NCBI GenBank assembly: GCA_944345705.1
Contig: CALVML010000009.1
Location: forward strand, 1-48,707
Origin: an uncultured Clostridia bacterium
GTDB lineage: Bacteria; Bacillota; Clostridia; Christensenellales; UBA1242
Direction of reading: 5' to 3'
DNA: 48,707 nucleotides
A model generated the notes under the pieces. That model had not been told where the DNA came from, made no database searches, and saw only the letters and a program-made list of their open reading frames with translations. The translations under genes and the position numbers were made by a program. Below are positions 18,563-26,173 of this stretch, piece by piece. How positions within the stretch are numbered: position 1 is the stretch's first letter; each line of letters opens with the position of its first letter.

Positions 18563-18846
18563 TATACTTTAAAATTTAATACAAAAATAAAATAAAAATT
18601 TTTAATTTAATAATTTACTTTAATATTATTGATTTTAAAATAAAAAATATTTTGATTTTAATATTTAAAAATATTTATTCGCCTTTAAAATCAAGGAAAT
18701 AAAAAAGTTATAATTAATAAATTATTAATTAAAAATGAGACTTAAATTAATAAAAAATTAATTTAATTTTAATTAAAAAATAAATTAAATAAAAAATTTA
18801 ATTTATAAAAACAATTCACAAAAAATATAAATGGAGGATAAATTAA
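18563..18846. other. Extremely AT-rich spacer between rpmJ and rpsM
   Basis: A 284-nt gap inside the ribosomal superoperon composed almost only of A and T (AAT, TTAA and A-runs). One inverted repeat is clear, TTGATTTTAAA near 18630 with TTTAAAATCAA near 18687. No ORF. Spacers here are normally 10-100 nt. It may carry a promoter for the alpha block, but I cannot pick a convincing one. Confidence 0.7.
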
Positions 18847-19224
18847 ATGGCAAGAATTGCTGGTGTTGACTTACCTAGAGAAAAAAGACTTGAACTTGGT
18901 CTTACTTATATCTATGGTATAGGCAGAGTGACATCTAACAAAATTTGTGAAGCAACAGGCGTTAGTGCAGATATCAGAGTAAAAGATTTGACTGATGACC
19001 AAATTGCTAAACTTCGTAATTATATTGAACACAATGTAATTGTTGAAGGTGAACTTCGTAAAAAAGTCGATATGGATATAAAGAAACTCGGCGAAATAGG
19101 TTGCTATCGTGGTGTTCGTCATCGTAAGGGACTTCCTGTACGCGGACAAAACACAAGAAACAATGCAAGAACTAGAAAAGGACCTAAGAAAGTTGTCGCT
19201 GGTAGTTCTAAGAAAGGTAAATAA
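18847..19224 (+). CDS. rpsM: 30S ribosomal protein S13
   Basis: S13 (125 aa) contacts the P-site tRNA and L5. [20 protein letters not shown], the helix-two-turn-helix region and the C-terminal [20 protein letters not shown] are conserved. TGGAGG ribosome binding site. First gene after the AT-rich spacer. Confidence 0.98.
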   Translation: MARIAGVDLPREKRLELGLTYIYGIGRVTSNKICEATGVSADIRVKDLTDDQIAKLRNYIEHNVIVEGELRKKVDMDIKKLGEIGCYRGVRHRKGLPVRGQNTRNNARTRKGPKKVVAGSSKKGK

Positions 19225-19235
19225 GGAGAAAGAAT

Positions 19236-19634
19236 ATGGCTACAAAATCTAGTGGTAAAAAAACAACTAAAAAGAGAGTAAGTAAAAATATTTCTGCAGG
19301 ACAAGTTCATATTAAGACTTCTTTCAACAATACTATTGTAAGTTTTACTGATTGCAATGGCAATGTTCTTTCTTGGTGCAGTTCAGGTAAACTTGGACTT
19401 AAAGGTTCTAAGAAAAGCACTCCATTTGCTGCTCAATCATGCGTAGAAGATGCTGCAAAAGTCGCAAAGGAACATGGAATTAAAACTGTTGAAGTTTTTG
19501 TAAAAGGACCAGGAAGCGGACGCGAGCTTGCTATCCGTTCTATACAAAACTGCGATATCAATGTAACAATGATTAAAGATGTTTCACCTATCGCTCACAA
19601 CGGTTGCAGACCACCTAAAGTAAGAAGAGTTTAA
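19236..19634 (+). CDS. rpsK: 30S ribosomal protein S11
   Basis: S11 (132 aa) lies on the 30S platform. It contains [28 protein letters not shown] and the C-terminal [11 protein letters not shown]. Normal length, complete. Confidence 0.98.
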   Translation: MATKSSGKKTTKKRVSKNISAGQVHIKTSFNNTIVSFTDCNGNVLSWCSSGKLGLKGSKKSTPFAAQSCVEDAAKVAKEHGIKTVEVFVKGPGSGRELAIRSIQNCDINVTMIKDVSPIAHNGCRPPKVRRV

Positions 19635-19649
19635 AAGGAGAATAAGTAA

Positions 19650-20276
19650 ATGGCAAGAACTATTGAACCAGATTGCCGTCAATGCAGGAGAGAAGGTTGC
19701 AAACTTTTCCTTAAGGGAGAACGTTGCACAAGCAAGAAATGTGCGATGGAAAGAAGACCTGTTATCCCTGGACAACATGGCAACTCTAAGAGAAGGGTAA
19801 CATTCTCTGAATACGGCACTCAACTTCGTGAAAAACAAAAAGTTAAAAGAATGTATGGAATACTAGAAAATCAATTCAGAATGTACTATGAAAAGGCAAA
19901 GAGAATGGAAGGGGCTACAGGTGCTGTTATGCTCACTTTGATTGAAAGACGCCTTGACAATGTAGTTTACAGAATGGGTATTGCTGTTTCTAGAAAACAG
20001 GCTCGTCAAATGGTAAATCATGGACTTATCACAGTAAATGGCAGACGAGTTGATATTCCTTCATACCAAGTTAAAGCAGGCGATGTAATCGCAATTAAAG
20101 AAAACAAACAAGACAATGTTGCATTCAAAGAACTTAGAGGTAGCAAGATTGTTATGCCTAAGTGGCTTGAATTCGACTCAAACACTCTCTCTGGGAAAAT
20201 CGTTGCACTTCCTAGCAGGGAAGATATCGACTCCGATATCAAAGAACAACTTATCGTAGAAATGTATTCTAGATAG
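19650..20276 (+). CDS. rpsD: 30S ribosomal protein S4
   Basis: S4 (208 aa) nucleates 30S assembly. The N-terminal zinc site is present (CRQCRREGC...CTSKKC), followed by RRPVIPGQHG and the S4 RNA-binding domain (LIERRLDNVVYRMGIAVSRK). Located within the alpha block between rpsK and rpoA, the usual Gram-positive arrangement. Confidence 0.98.
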   Translation: MARTIEPDCRQCRREGCKLFLKGERCTSKKCAMERRPVIPGQHGNSKRRVTFSEYGTQLREKQKVKRMYGILENQFRMYYEKAKRMEGATGAVMLTLIERRLDNVVYRMGIAVSRKQARQMVNHGLITVNGRRVDIPSYQVKAGDVIAIKENKQDNVAFKELRGSKIVMPKWLEFDSNTLSGKIVALPSREDIDSDIKEQLIVEMYSR

Positions 20277-20292
20277 TAGACGGAGGCAAAAT

Positions 20293-21249
20293 ATGAATAT
20301 GGAAATAGAAAGACCAAGAATAACTTGTGAAGAAACCGACAATGGTGCTTTTGCAAGATTTGTGGTAGAACCACTTGAAAAAGGATATGGAATAACTCTT
20401 GGAAATGCCATGAGAAGAACACTTTTATCTTCACTTCCTGGCTCTGCACCTATTGCTGTGCGCATTGCTGGAGTGAGCCATGAGTTCTCAACTATTCGTG
20501 GCGTAAGCGAAGATGTAGTTGATATAATCTTAAATCTTAAGGGACTTGCTGTAAAATGTAAAGACCAAAGCAAAGATTTCGTTACTTATCTTCACTTAAG
20601 AAAGAGTGGTGTAAATACAATCACTGCAAGAGATTTTGAAGATAATAGCGATGTTGAAATTTTAAATCCAGATCTCTACATTTGTACAATGGATGAAGGC
20701 AGTGTACTCGACATGGATCTTATGATTGCAAATGGCAGAGGATATGTTTCAAACAGCGAAAACAAGTCAAGATTTGACGATATTGACTATATTGCTATGG
20801 ACTCACTATTCTCACCAGTTAAAAAAGTAAATTTCAATGTTGAAAGCACTCGTGTAGGACAAAGCGTTAACTATGATAAACTTACTTTGGAAGTTGAAAC
20901 AAACGGCACTACAAGTGCAAGAGATATCGTTTCACTTGCTGGTAAGATCGTTATGGAACATGTAAACTTGTTCGTTGAACTTTGTGCACAAATGGCTAAC
21001 ACTGATATTTTGGTATCAAGAGAAGAAGATAAACAAATCAAACTTATGGAACTTCCTATTGAAGAAATGGATCTTTCTGTTCGTTCATACAACTGCTTAA
21101 AGAGAGCAGGTATCAACACCGTTGAAGACCTTACAAAGAAATCAAGAGGTGATATGCTTAAAGTTAAAAATTTAGGTATTAAATCTATTGATGAAGTAAT
21201 TGCAAAACTTGAAAGTTATGGACTTTCACTTCGCAGAGACGAAGACTAA
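20293..21249 (+). CDS. rpoA: RNA polymerase subunit alpha
   Basis: RpoA (318 aa). The assembly domain has EPLEKGYGITLGNAMRRTLL and GAPI-like SAPIAVRIAGVSHEFSTI; the C-terminal domain has RSYNCLKRAGINTVEDLTKK and VKNLGIKSIDEVIAKLESYG, which contact UP elements and activators. ATG 20299 is an alternative start two residues later. Confidence 0.98.
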   Translation: MNMEIERPRITCEETDNGAFARFVVEPLEKGYGITLGNAMRRTLLSSLPGSAPIAVRIAGVSHEFSTIRGVSEDVVDIILNLKGLAVKCKDQSKDFVTYLHLRKSGVNTITARDFEDNSDVEILNPDLYICTMDEGSVLDMDLMIANGRGYVSNSENKSRFDDIDYIAMDSLFSPVKKVNFNVESTRVGQSVNYDKLTLEVETNGTTSARDIVSLAGKIVMEHVNLFVELCAQMANTDILVSREEDKQIKLMELPIEEMDLSVRSYNCLKRAGINTVEDLTKKSRGDMLKVKNLGIKSIDEVIAKLESYGLSLRRDED

Positions 21250-21268
21250 TTAAAAAGGAGAAAATAAA

Positions 21269-21778
21269 ATGGCTAATGCAAAATTAGGTAGACCAAGTAA
21301 AGAAAAAAACTCAATGCTCCGTGGACTTGTTTCAGATTTATTATGGTTTGGAAAGGTTGAAACTACTCTTGCTAGAGCAAAGTCTGTAAGAACTATGGCA
21401 GAAAAGATTTTGACAAAGGCAATCAACTCTTATGAGGATATCGTAAAAGTTACAAAAGACATAAAGGACGAGAAAGGCGTTAAAGTTAAGACAACTGTTT
21501 CTAACGATGGCCCAAAGAAATTACAAGCTCGAAAGAGTATTATGGCTTATGTAATGGATAGACAAGAGCAGAGAAAGCCTAAAGAGTCAATCGAATCATA
21601 TAAGGCAAGAGTTAAAGATATCAATCACCCATTGCTTGAAAAGATATTCAATGTATATGCTCCAAAGTATGCTGCTAGAATTAAAGAAGTTGGACAGGGC
21701 GGTGGATATACTAGAATAATAAAGATGGGACAGCGTCGTGGCGACAGTGCTGAAATGGCAATCGTAGAATTAATTTAA
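21269..21778 (+). CDS. rplQ: 50S ribosomal protein L17 with internal insertion
   Basis: L17 of 169 residues against a usual 113-130. The N-terminal core (KNSMLRGLVSDLLWFGKVETT) and the C-terminal core (GGGYTRIIKMGQRRGDSAEM) are intact. The extra length lies in the middle (about residues 52-115), a charged stretch containing VTKDIKDEKGVKVKTTVSND and PKESIESYKARVKDI. Last gene of the alpha block; a terminator follows immediately. Confidence 0.97.
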   Translation: MANAKLGRPSKEKNSMLRGLVSDLLWFGKVETTLARAKSVRTMAEKILTKAINSYEDIVKVTKDIKDEKGVKVKTTVSNDGPKKLQARKSIMAYVMDRQEQRKPKESIESYKARVKDINHPLLEKIFNVYAPKYAARIKEVGQGGGYTRIIKMGQRRGDSAEMAIVELI

Positions 21779-21780
21779 TC

Positions 21781-21830
21781 AAAAAATCATTGCTAAATGG
21801 GGTGCATCCCAAAAGGGCAATGATTTTTTT
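21781..21830 (+). terminator. Terminator of the ribosomal superoperon
   Basis: AATCATTGC pairs with GCAATGATT across an inner GGG/CCC hairpin (GGGTGCATCCC), followed by TTTTTT. It lies directly after rplQ and has the form of a strong rho-independent terminator. Confidence 0.9.
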
Positions 21831-21852
21831 GTTATCATAAATAAATTCCCTA

Positions 21853-21880
21853 TTGACAATTTATTATTATATGATATAAT
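21853..21880 (+). promoter_or_regulatory. Promoter of the small lipoprotein gene
   Basis: TTGACA (21853-21858), a 16-nt spacer and TATAAT (21875-21880), both perfect hexamers. Confidence 0.8.
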
Positions 21881-21902
21881 AGTAATAGAAAAAGGAGTTA
21901 TT

Positions 21903-22262
21903 ATGAAAAAGAAAGGTGCTTTAAAGACAGACAGACTCAAGAAATTGTTGTTGGTAGCTGGAACGACAGCTATCATTGCTATAAGCGCTTCAGGTTGTAC
22001 CTATTCCTCAAAAGGTCTTGAAAGTTTTGCGGTTGCAGAAAATAGTTTTATAGTTGTTAGCGAAAATGGCAAAGAAACTTTGCATAAGGGCGATATAGTG
22101 ACTGAAATGACTTATTGGGCCCAAATTCCTTCTGCTGTCCCTACACTAAAATTTAACTGTGGCGAAAAGTTATATACTTCTCAATTTGTAGGATATGGAG
22201 AAAATAAACCAAGCGAAGAAAATTATGATGAAGTCTGTGAGTTTTGCTTTGGACGTGAATAA
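21903..22262 (+). CDS. Small predicted lipoprotein
   Basis: A 119-residue protein with a basic N-terminus, a hydrophobic signal segment and a lipobox-like ISASGC, placing the lipidated cysteine at residue 32. The mature part is small and acidic with a CEFC pair near the end (DEVCEFCFGRE) and no family I recognise. It has its own consensus promoter and terminator, so it is monocistronic. Function unknown. Confidence 0.8.
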   Translation: MKKKGALKTDRLKKLLLVAGTTAIIAISASGCTYSSKGLESFAVAENSFIVVSENGKETLHKGDIVTEMTYWAQIPSAVPTLKFNCGEKLYTSQFVGYGENKPSEENYDEVCEFCFGRE

Positions 22263-22280
22263 TAATCGTTATGAATAGTA

Positions 22281-22313
22281 AAAACATACCTTTAAACAAG
22301 GTATGTTTTTTTA
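22281..22313 (+). terminator. Terminator of the small lipoprotein gene
   Basis: AACATACCTT pairs with AAGGTATGTT across a five-base loop, with a T-run after it. Confidence 0.9.
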
Positions 22314-22393
22314 TAAAAATCAATATATAAAAATAATTTAATTTTATTATGTAGATTGATCTCTTTTATGTAAAATATAATAAAGGAGCATTT

Positions 22394-22840
22394 ATGAAAG
22401 CAGTTGTACAAAGAGTTTTAAAAGCCTCTCTATCGGTTGATGGAAAGCTTGTAAGTGAAATTGAAAAAGGGATGGTTGTATTTTTAGGTGTTAAAAGTGG
22501 AGATGATGAAAAGGAGCTTAATAAGTTAATCGCCAAGATCAGCAAATTGCGTATCTTTGAAGATGAAAATGGCAAGATGAATTTAGCAGTTAAAGATATA
22601 GGCGGACAAATTCTTCTTGTAAGTCAATTTACTTTGCTAGCAAATTGTAAAGATGGCAACCGTCCAAGTTTTATCATGGCTGAAAAACCTGAAAGGGCAA
22701 ATATGCTATACTTGCAAGCAAAAGAGTTGTTACAGTCAAATGGCATTGAAGTGAAGACAGGAATATTTGGTGCAGACATGAAAATTGATGTCTTAAACGA
22801 TGGCCCTGTGACAATTTTGCTTGATAGCGAACAGTTATAA
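22394..22840 (+). CDS. dtd: D-aminoacyl-tRNA deacylase
   Basis: Dtd (148 aa) hydrolyses D-amino acids wrongly attached to tRNA (and glycyl-tRNA-Ala). Signature motifs are present: [17 protein letters not shown], the catalytic [17 protein letters not shown] and the C-terminal [10 protein letters not shown]. Length is normal and AAAGGAG lies upstream. Single gene with unrelated neighbours. Confidence 0.97.
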   Translation: MKAVVQRVLKASLSVDGKLVSEIEKGMVVFLGVKSGDDEKELNKLIAKISKLRIFEDENGKMNLAVKDIGGQILLVSQFTLLANCKDGNRPSFIMAEKPERANMLYLQAKELLQSNGIEVKTGIFGADMKIDVLNDGPVTILLDSEQL

Positions 22841-22919
22841 TTATTTGTATAATTTGTTCTAAAAAGTTGGGCAAATAATGGAAAACTAAAATTAGATTAA
22901 AATTCACAATGGTTTGCTA

Positions 22920-22948
22920 TTGACTTTACGATAAACATAGTGTATAAT
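22920..22948 (+). promoter_or_regulatory. Promoter of the 22971 gene
   Basis: TTGACT (22920-22925), a 17-nt spacer and TATAAT (22943-22948). Confidence 0.8.
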
Positions 22949-22970
22949 TAATACATAAGGAGATTAGATT

Positions 22971-23780
22971 ATGAATCCAATTTATGATAAGGAAAATCAA
23001 TATAATCAAAAAGTGTATAGTAAAGTAGAGCGAAATGGTCATAATAAAAATCGATTAGATGCATCTAGATTCTTTATTTTTAAGATTAAATCAAAAGATT
23101 TAGAATTAAGAATCTCGCATGACTATCAGCCAACCTATAATCCAAGAGATTATGATCCTACTGAAGAAACAGCTGTCTTTATTAAAGCAAAAGCTGGCGT
23201 TCTTGTTGATAGCAGTAATAAAACAAAAGAAAAGACAGATAAAAAAGGTTATGTGGAAATATATGCTGATCATTATAGAGGTGGAGTACCATTAGCTGGA
23301 TCATTATATGGCAAAACTACAGCAAGTCCAAAAGCGTTCTATTCTGGGATAATAGCAAACCTTTTATATACATTCCAGTATTATTTAAGCAACAAAAAAG
23401 AATTATTAGCAAACTCTAAATATTCAGATAAGCATATACAAGAAGTCTTTTTAGAAAATATTAAAAAGGCGTGTGCTGGCGATATTTTGCGTGATTATGA
23501 TAGAAAGATGCTAGATCTTCCTAAAAGTGAAAAAGAGATTTGTGATGAATTATTTGGTGAAGGTACAATAGATATAGAGAAAGCAATTGAAAGCCAAGTA
23601 GACGAGCAGTTGAAGATCATGGAAAAAGAAGCCTCACGAGAAAAATTAAAGGCATCTATAAAAGCTCCAATTTGTAGATTGGCTAAATTTCTTAAAAATA
23701 AGATTAGAGAAAACAATTCTAGAAAAAAAGTAGTAAATAAAAGTAATAACGAGAATAATAACAATGAATTAGGTATGTAA
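22971..23780 (+). CDS. Protein of unknown function
   Basis: A 269-residue soluble, charged protein I do not recognise. It has no signal peptide or membrane segment. The N-terminal half is a lysine-, asparagine- and tyrosine-rich region (SHDYQPTYNPRDYDPTEETA); the C-terminal half is strongly helical and basic (KIMEKEASREKLKASIK) and ends in an asparagine-rich tail. It has its own strong promoter, AAGGAG ribosome binding site and terminator, so it is very probably expressed. No neighbour suggests a role. Confidence 0.75.
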   Translation: MNPIYDKENQYNQKVYSKVERNGHNKNRLDASRFFIFKIKSKDLELRISHDYQPTYNPRDYDPTEETAVFIKAKAGVLVDSSNKTKEKTDKKGYVEIYADHYRGGVPLAGSLYGKTTASPKAFYSGIIANLLYTFQYYLSNKKELLANSKYSDKHIQEVFLENIKKACAGDILRDYDRKMLDLPKSEKEICDELFGEGTIDIEKAIESQVDEQLKIMEKEASREKLKASIKAPICRLAKFLKNKIRENNSRKKVVNKSNNENNNNELGM

Positions 23781-23803
23781 TTATTTTCGATAACAAATTT
23801 AGT

Positions 23804-23836
23804 AAAAATCCTAACAAATATTTTGTTAGGATTTTA
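23804..23836 (+). terminator. Terminator of the 22971 gene
   Basis: AAAATCCTAACAAA pairs perfectly with TTTGTTAGGATTTT across a four-base loop, followed by further T-rich sequence. Symmetric A and T flanks could allow bidirectional use. Confidence 0.9.
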
Positions 23837-23901
23837 TGTTGTTGTTTATATCCTAAAATTAATATTTTATTAAAAGATTTGCTTTTTCAATTAAATTAGA
23901 T

Positions 23902-23929
23902 TTGACTTTTTGGGGAAATGTATTATAAT
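23902..23929 (+). promoter_or_regulatory. First promoter of the cloverleaf repeat array
   Basis: TTGACT (23902-23907), a 16-nt spacer and TATAAT (23924-23929). The predicted +1 (about 23936) falls on the first bases of the folded repeat. Confidence 0.75.
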
Positions 23930-24034
23930 TTATGTGATGCTTAAAATTTTATTGACATAAAATTTTGTAAATTCTTCGAATTTAGTGCTGACGCACTTAG
24001 CATCACATAAATTGTTAAACCATCAGCCTCACCC

Positions 24035-24063
24035 TTGCAAGCAAGTTCGGCTTCCGGTATAAT
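24035..24063 (+). promoter_or_regulatory. Promoter inside repeat copy 1, reading into copy 2
   Basis: TTGCAA (24035-24040), 17 nt, TATAAT (24058-24063). The same arrangement recurs at 24167-24195 ahead of copy 3. Confidence 0.7.
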
Positions 24064-24166
24064 AATTGATGCTTAAAATTTTATTGACATAAAATTTTGT
24101 AAATTCTTCGAATTTAGTGCTGACGCACTTAGCATCACATAAATTGTTAAACCATCAGCCTCACCC

Positions 24167-24195
24167 TTGCAAGCAAGTTCGGCTTTCGGTATAAT
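24167..24195 (+). promoter_or_regulatory. Promoter inside repeat copy 2, reading into copy 3
   Basis: TTGCAA (24167-24172), 17 nt, TATAAT (24190-24195). One spacer substitution relative to the first copy; both hexamers unchanged. Confidence 0.65.
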
Positions 24196-24366
24196 AATTG
24201 ATGCTTAAAATTTTATTGACATAAAATTTTTTAATTCTTACGAATTTAGTGCTAACGCACTTTAGTGCATTTTTAAGAATTTAGTATTAGCATGCTGGGT
24301 TTGAGATAAATAAGGCTATAATTTATATAGGTTTTAATTTTAGTATATAAATGCTATGGAGGTAAA

Positions 24367-25134
24367 ATGATTTTATACGGAGATTATCATACGCACACAA
24401 AATATTCTAGGCATAATCATGGTAAGGGTACAATCCTTGAAAATGCTTCGGTTGCAATGAATAAGGGACTTAAACAAATAGCTATAACAGAACATGGTTT
24501 TAATCATTTTACTTATGGCGTGCGTAGACGAGAAATTAGAGCCATGAAGGAAGATATCTTGAATGCAAAGGAAGTCACAGGTATCGACATTCTGCTTGGT
24601 GTTGAGGCTAATTTGATAGGTTGTGATGGAAGTATAGATGTAGTTGATAGTGATTTTGAGTTTTTGGATATTCTGCTTATGGGACATCACCAGTTAGTCA
24701 AAACTAAAACTCGTCAAGATTTTAATCGTTTAGTACTTGCGAATATGTTTGGCTCTCCATTCAATCCAAGTCAGGAAAGGCTAAATAGAAATACTACCGG
24801 CTTCTTAAAAGCCCTTGATAAATATCCAATCGATATTATCACGCATTTAAACTATGGATGTCCAACCGATACTCTTGCAGTTGCCAAAATGGCGCGAGAA
24901 AAGGGGACTTTGATTGAACTCAATGGCAAGCGCATAAATTTCACTGATCGAGAGCTTTTGACGATGGCGGAAGAAGGGGTGAAGTTTATTGTCGATAGTG
25001 ATGCGCATAGTCCGGAGCGGGTTGGAGAATGTAACAACGCAATTAATACAATCTTTAGATTGAATTTACCATTAAATCAAATAGTAAATATAGATAAATT
25101 ACCTAAATTTTTAAGTAAACGGGGGACAAATTGA
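24367..25134 (+). CDS. PHP-domain metal-dependent phosphoesterase
   Basis: A 255-residue PHP hydrolase of the YcdX/histidinol-phosphatase-like kind. Metal-binding motifs are in order: DYHTHTKYSRH near residue 6, ITEHGFNHF near 39, the glutamate in GVEANLIG, MGHHQL, ITHLNYG and the C-terminal DSDAHSPERVGE. The substrate is unknown; relatives act on phosphorylated small molecules. GGAGG ribosome binding site. The stop codon overlaps the TTG start of whiA, so the two are translationally coupled. Confidence 0.88.
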   Translation: MILYGDYHTHTKYSRHNHGKGTILENASVAMNKGLKQIAITEHGFNHFTYGVRRREIRAMKEDILNAKEVTGIDILLGVEANLIGCDGSIDVVDSDFEFLDILLMGHHQLVKTKTRQDFNRLVLANMFGSPFNPSQERLNRNTTGFLKALDKYPIDIITHLNYGCPTDTLAVAKMAREKGTLIELNGKRINFTDRELLTMAEEGVKFIVDSDAHSPERVGECNNAINTIFRLNLPLNQIVNIDKLPKFLSKRGTN

Positions 25135-26096
25135 GTTTTGCTAAAGATAGTAAATTAGAGATAATAGAAAATGATATTGATGATGCATCAAGTGCACAAG
25201 CCTTTTTGGCTGGGCTTTTTCATGCATGTGGCAGTATAAGCAAAAACAATGATGGGTTTGAACTTGATATAGTAACTGATTTTAAGGAAATTTATCCTTT
25301 TATTAACAAGCTTATTGTGAAATTTTATGGTGAAAATCTAGAACTCGAGATTTTTGACGATTATATTATCAACAAGACCACATATTATAGAATTAAATTT
25401 CCGCAAGAGATTGCTTTTAGACTTTTGCAGGATATTGGTATCATCAATCAAAATGGAGAGATTGACATTTTCGCAGAAGTAGATGAAAATCTTTTGCCTG
25501 ATGATGAATGTAAAAAGTACTTTGTAAAAGGTGCCTATATTGGTTGTGCGACTTCTAGCATAAAGCTATCAACTCTTGGCTCACAATCACCGACGACTGG
25601 CTATCATTTTGAATTTACATCGCATAATAATCAATTTTTGGTTAATTTACAGTCAATTTTACAAGGGTTTGGTATAAATTGTAAGATCGTGCAGAGAAAA
25701 AAGAATTTTGTTTTATATTTGAAGGATAGTGAGGCAATTAAAGATTTGCTTGCACTTGTTGGAGCAAATATGAGCGTGCTTGAACTTTCAGACGAAATGG
25801 CAAAGCGAGAACTTCGCAACACAGTAAATCGCCAAGTAAACTGTATAAACGCAAATATCTCAAAGACGGTAGAGGCAAGTTTAAAACAAATAAGTGCCAT
25901 CAACTATATTAATAAGAAAATAGGGCTTGAGTCACTTCCTGAAGATCTTCAAGAAGTTGCGGTTTTAAGACTTGCAAATCCGCAAGAGAGTATGGAAGAA
26001 CTTTTAAAACTTTCTACTATAAAATTAACTAAAAGTGGCTTAAATCATAGATTTAGAAGAATATTAAAAATTGCTGATTTTCTGAAGGAAAAATAA
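25131..26096 (+). CDS. whiA: WhiA-family DNA-binding regulator
   Basis: WhiA (321 aa) combines a degenerate homing-endonuclease-like fold with a C-terminal helix-turn-helix and influences division and sporulation in Gram-positives. It shows the N-terminal AFLAGLFHACGSIS, the central KKYFVKGAYIGCATSS and the C-terminal helix-turn-helix with RLANPQESMEELLKLS and KLTKSGLNHRFRRI. Start is TTG 25131, overlapping the PHP gene stop. The usual rapZ-yvcK partners are absent; a PHP gene takes their place and dnaE follows. Confidence 0.93.
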   Translation: MSFAKDSKLEIIENDIDDASSAQAFLAGLFHACGSISKNNDGFELDIVTDFKEIYPFINKLIVKFYGENLELEIFDDYIINKTTYYRIKFPQEIAFRLLQDIGIINQNGEIDIFAEVDENLLPDDECKKYFVKGAYIGCATSSIKLSTLGSQSPTTGYHFEFTSHNNQFLVNLQSILQGFGINCKIVQRKKNFVLYLKDSEAIKDLLALVGANMSVLELSDEMAKRELRNTVNRQVNCINANISKTVEASLKQISAINYINKKIGLESLPEDLQEVAVLRLANPQESMEELLKLSTIKLTKSGLNHRFRRILKIADFLKEK

Positions 26097-26173
26097 TAAA
26101 AATCCAATAAAATTTTTCAAATTTTATCAAAAAAACATAAATATTTACCAAATTATATACTTTAGGAGAAAAT

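Larger units (their letters stand above)
23932..24294 (+). repeat. Tandem array of 132-bp repeats, each a promoter plus a four-helix structured element
   Basis: Repeat units start at 23936, 24068 and 24200 (period exactly 132 bp); copies 1 and 2 are nearly identical and copy 3 is rearranged. Copy 1 folds as a closing stem ATGTGATGCT (23932-23941) with AGCATCACAT (23999-24008). Inside are three consecutive hairpins: AAAATTTTAT/ATAAAATTTT with loop TGAC (23943-23966), AAATTC/GAATTT (23969-23983), AGTGC/GCACT with loop TGAC (23984-23997). The end of each unit carries TTGCAA, a 17-nt spacer and TATAAT (24035-24063, 24167-24195), placed so that the next unit would be transcribed from its first base. 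No ORF spans the array. It is best read as a family of about 77-nt small RNAs or as a structured DNA repeat. Confidence 0.75.

Noticed and set aside
23936-24275. CRISPR array
   Set aside because: Only two to three units of 132 bp that repeat in full, with no unique spacers and no cas genes; each unit has a promoter and folds on its own.
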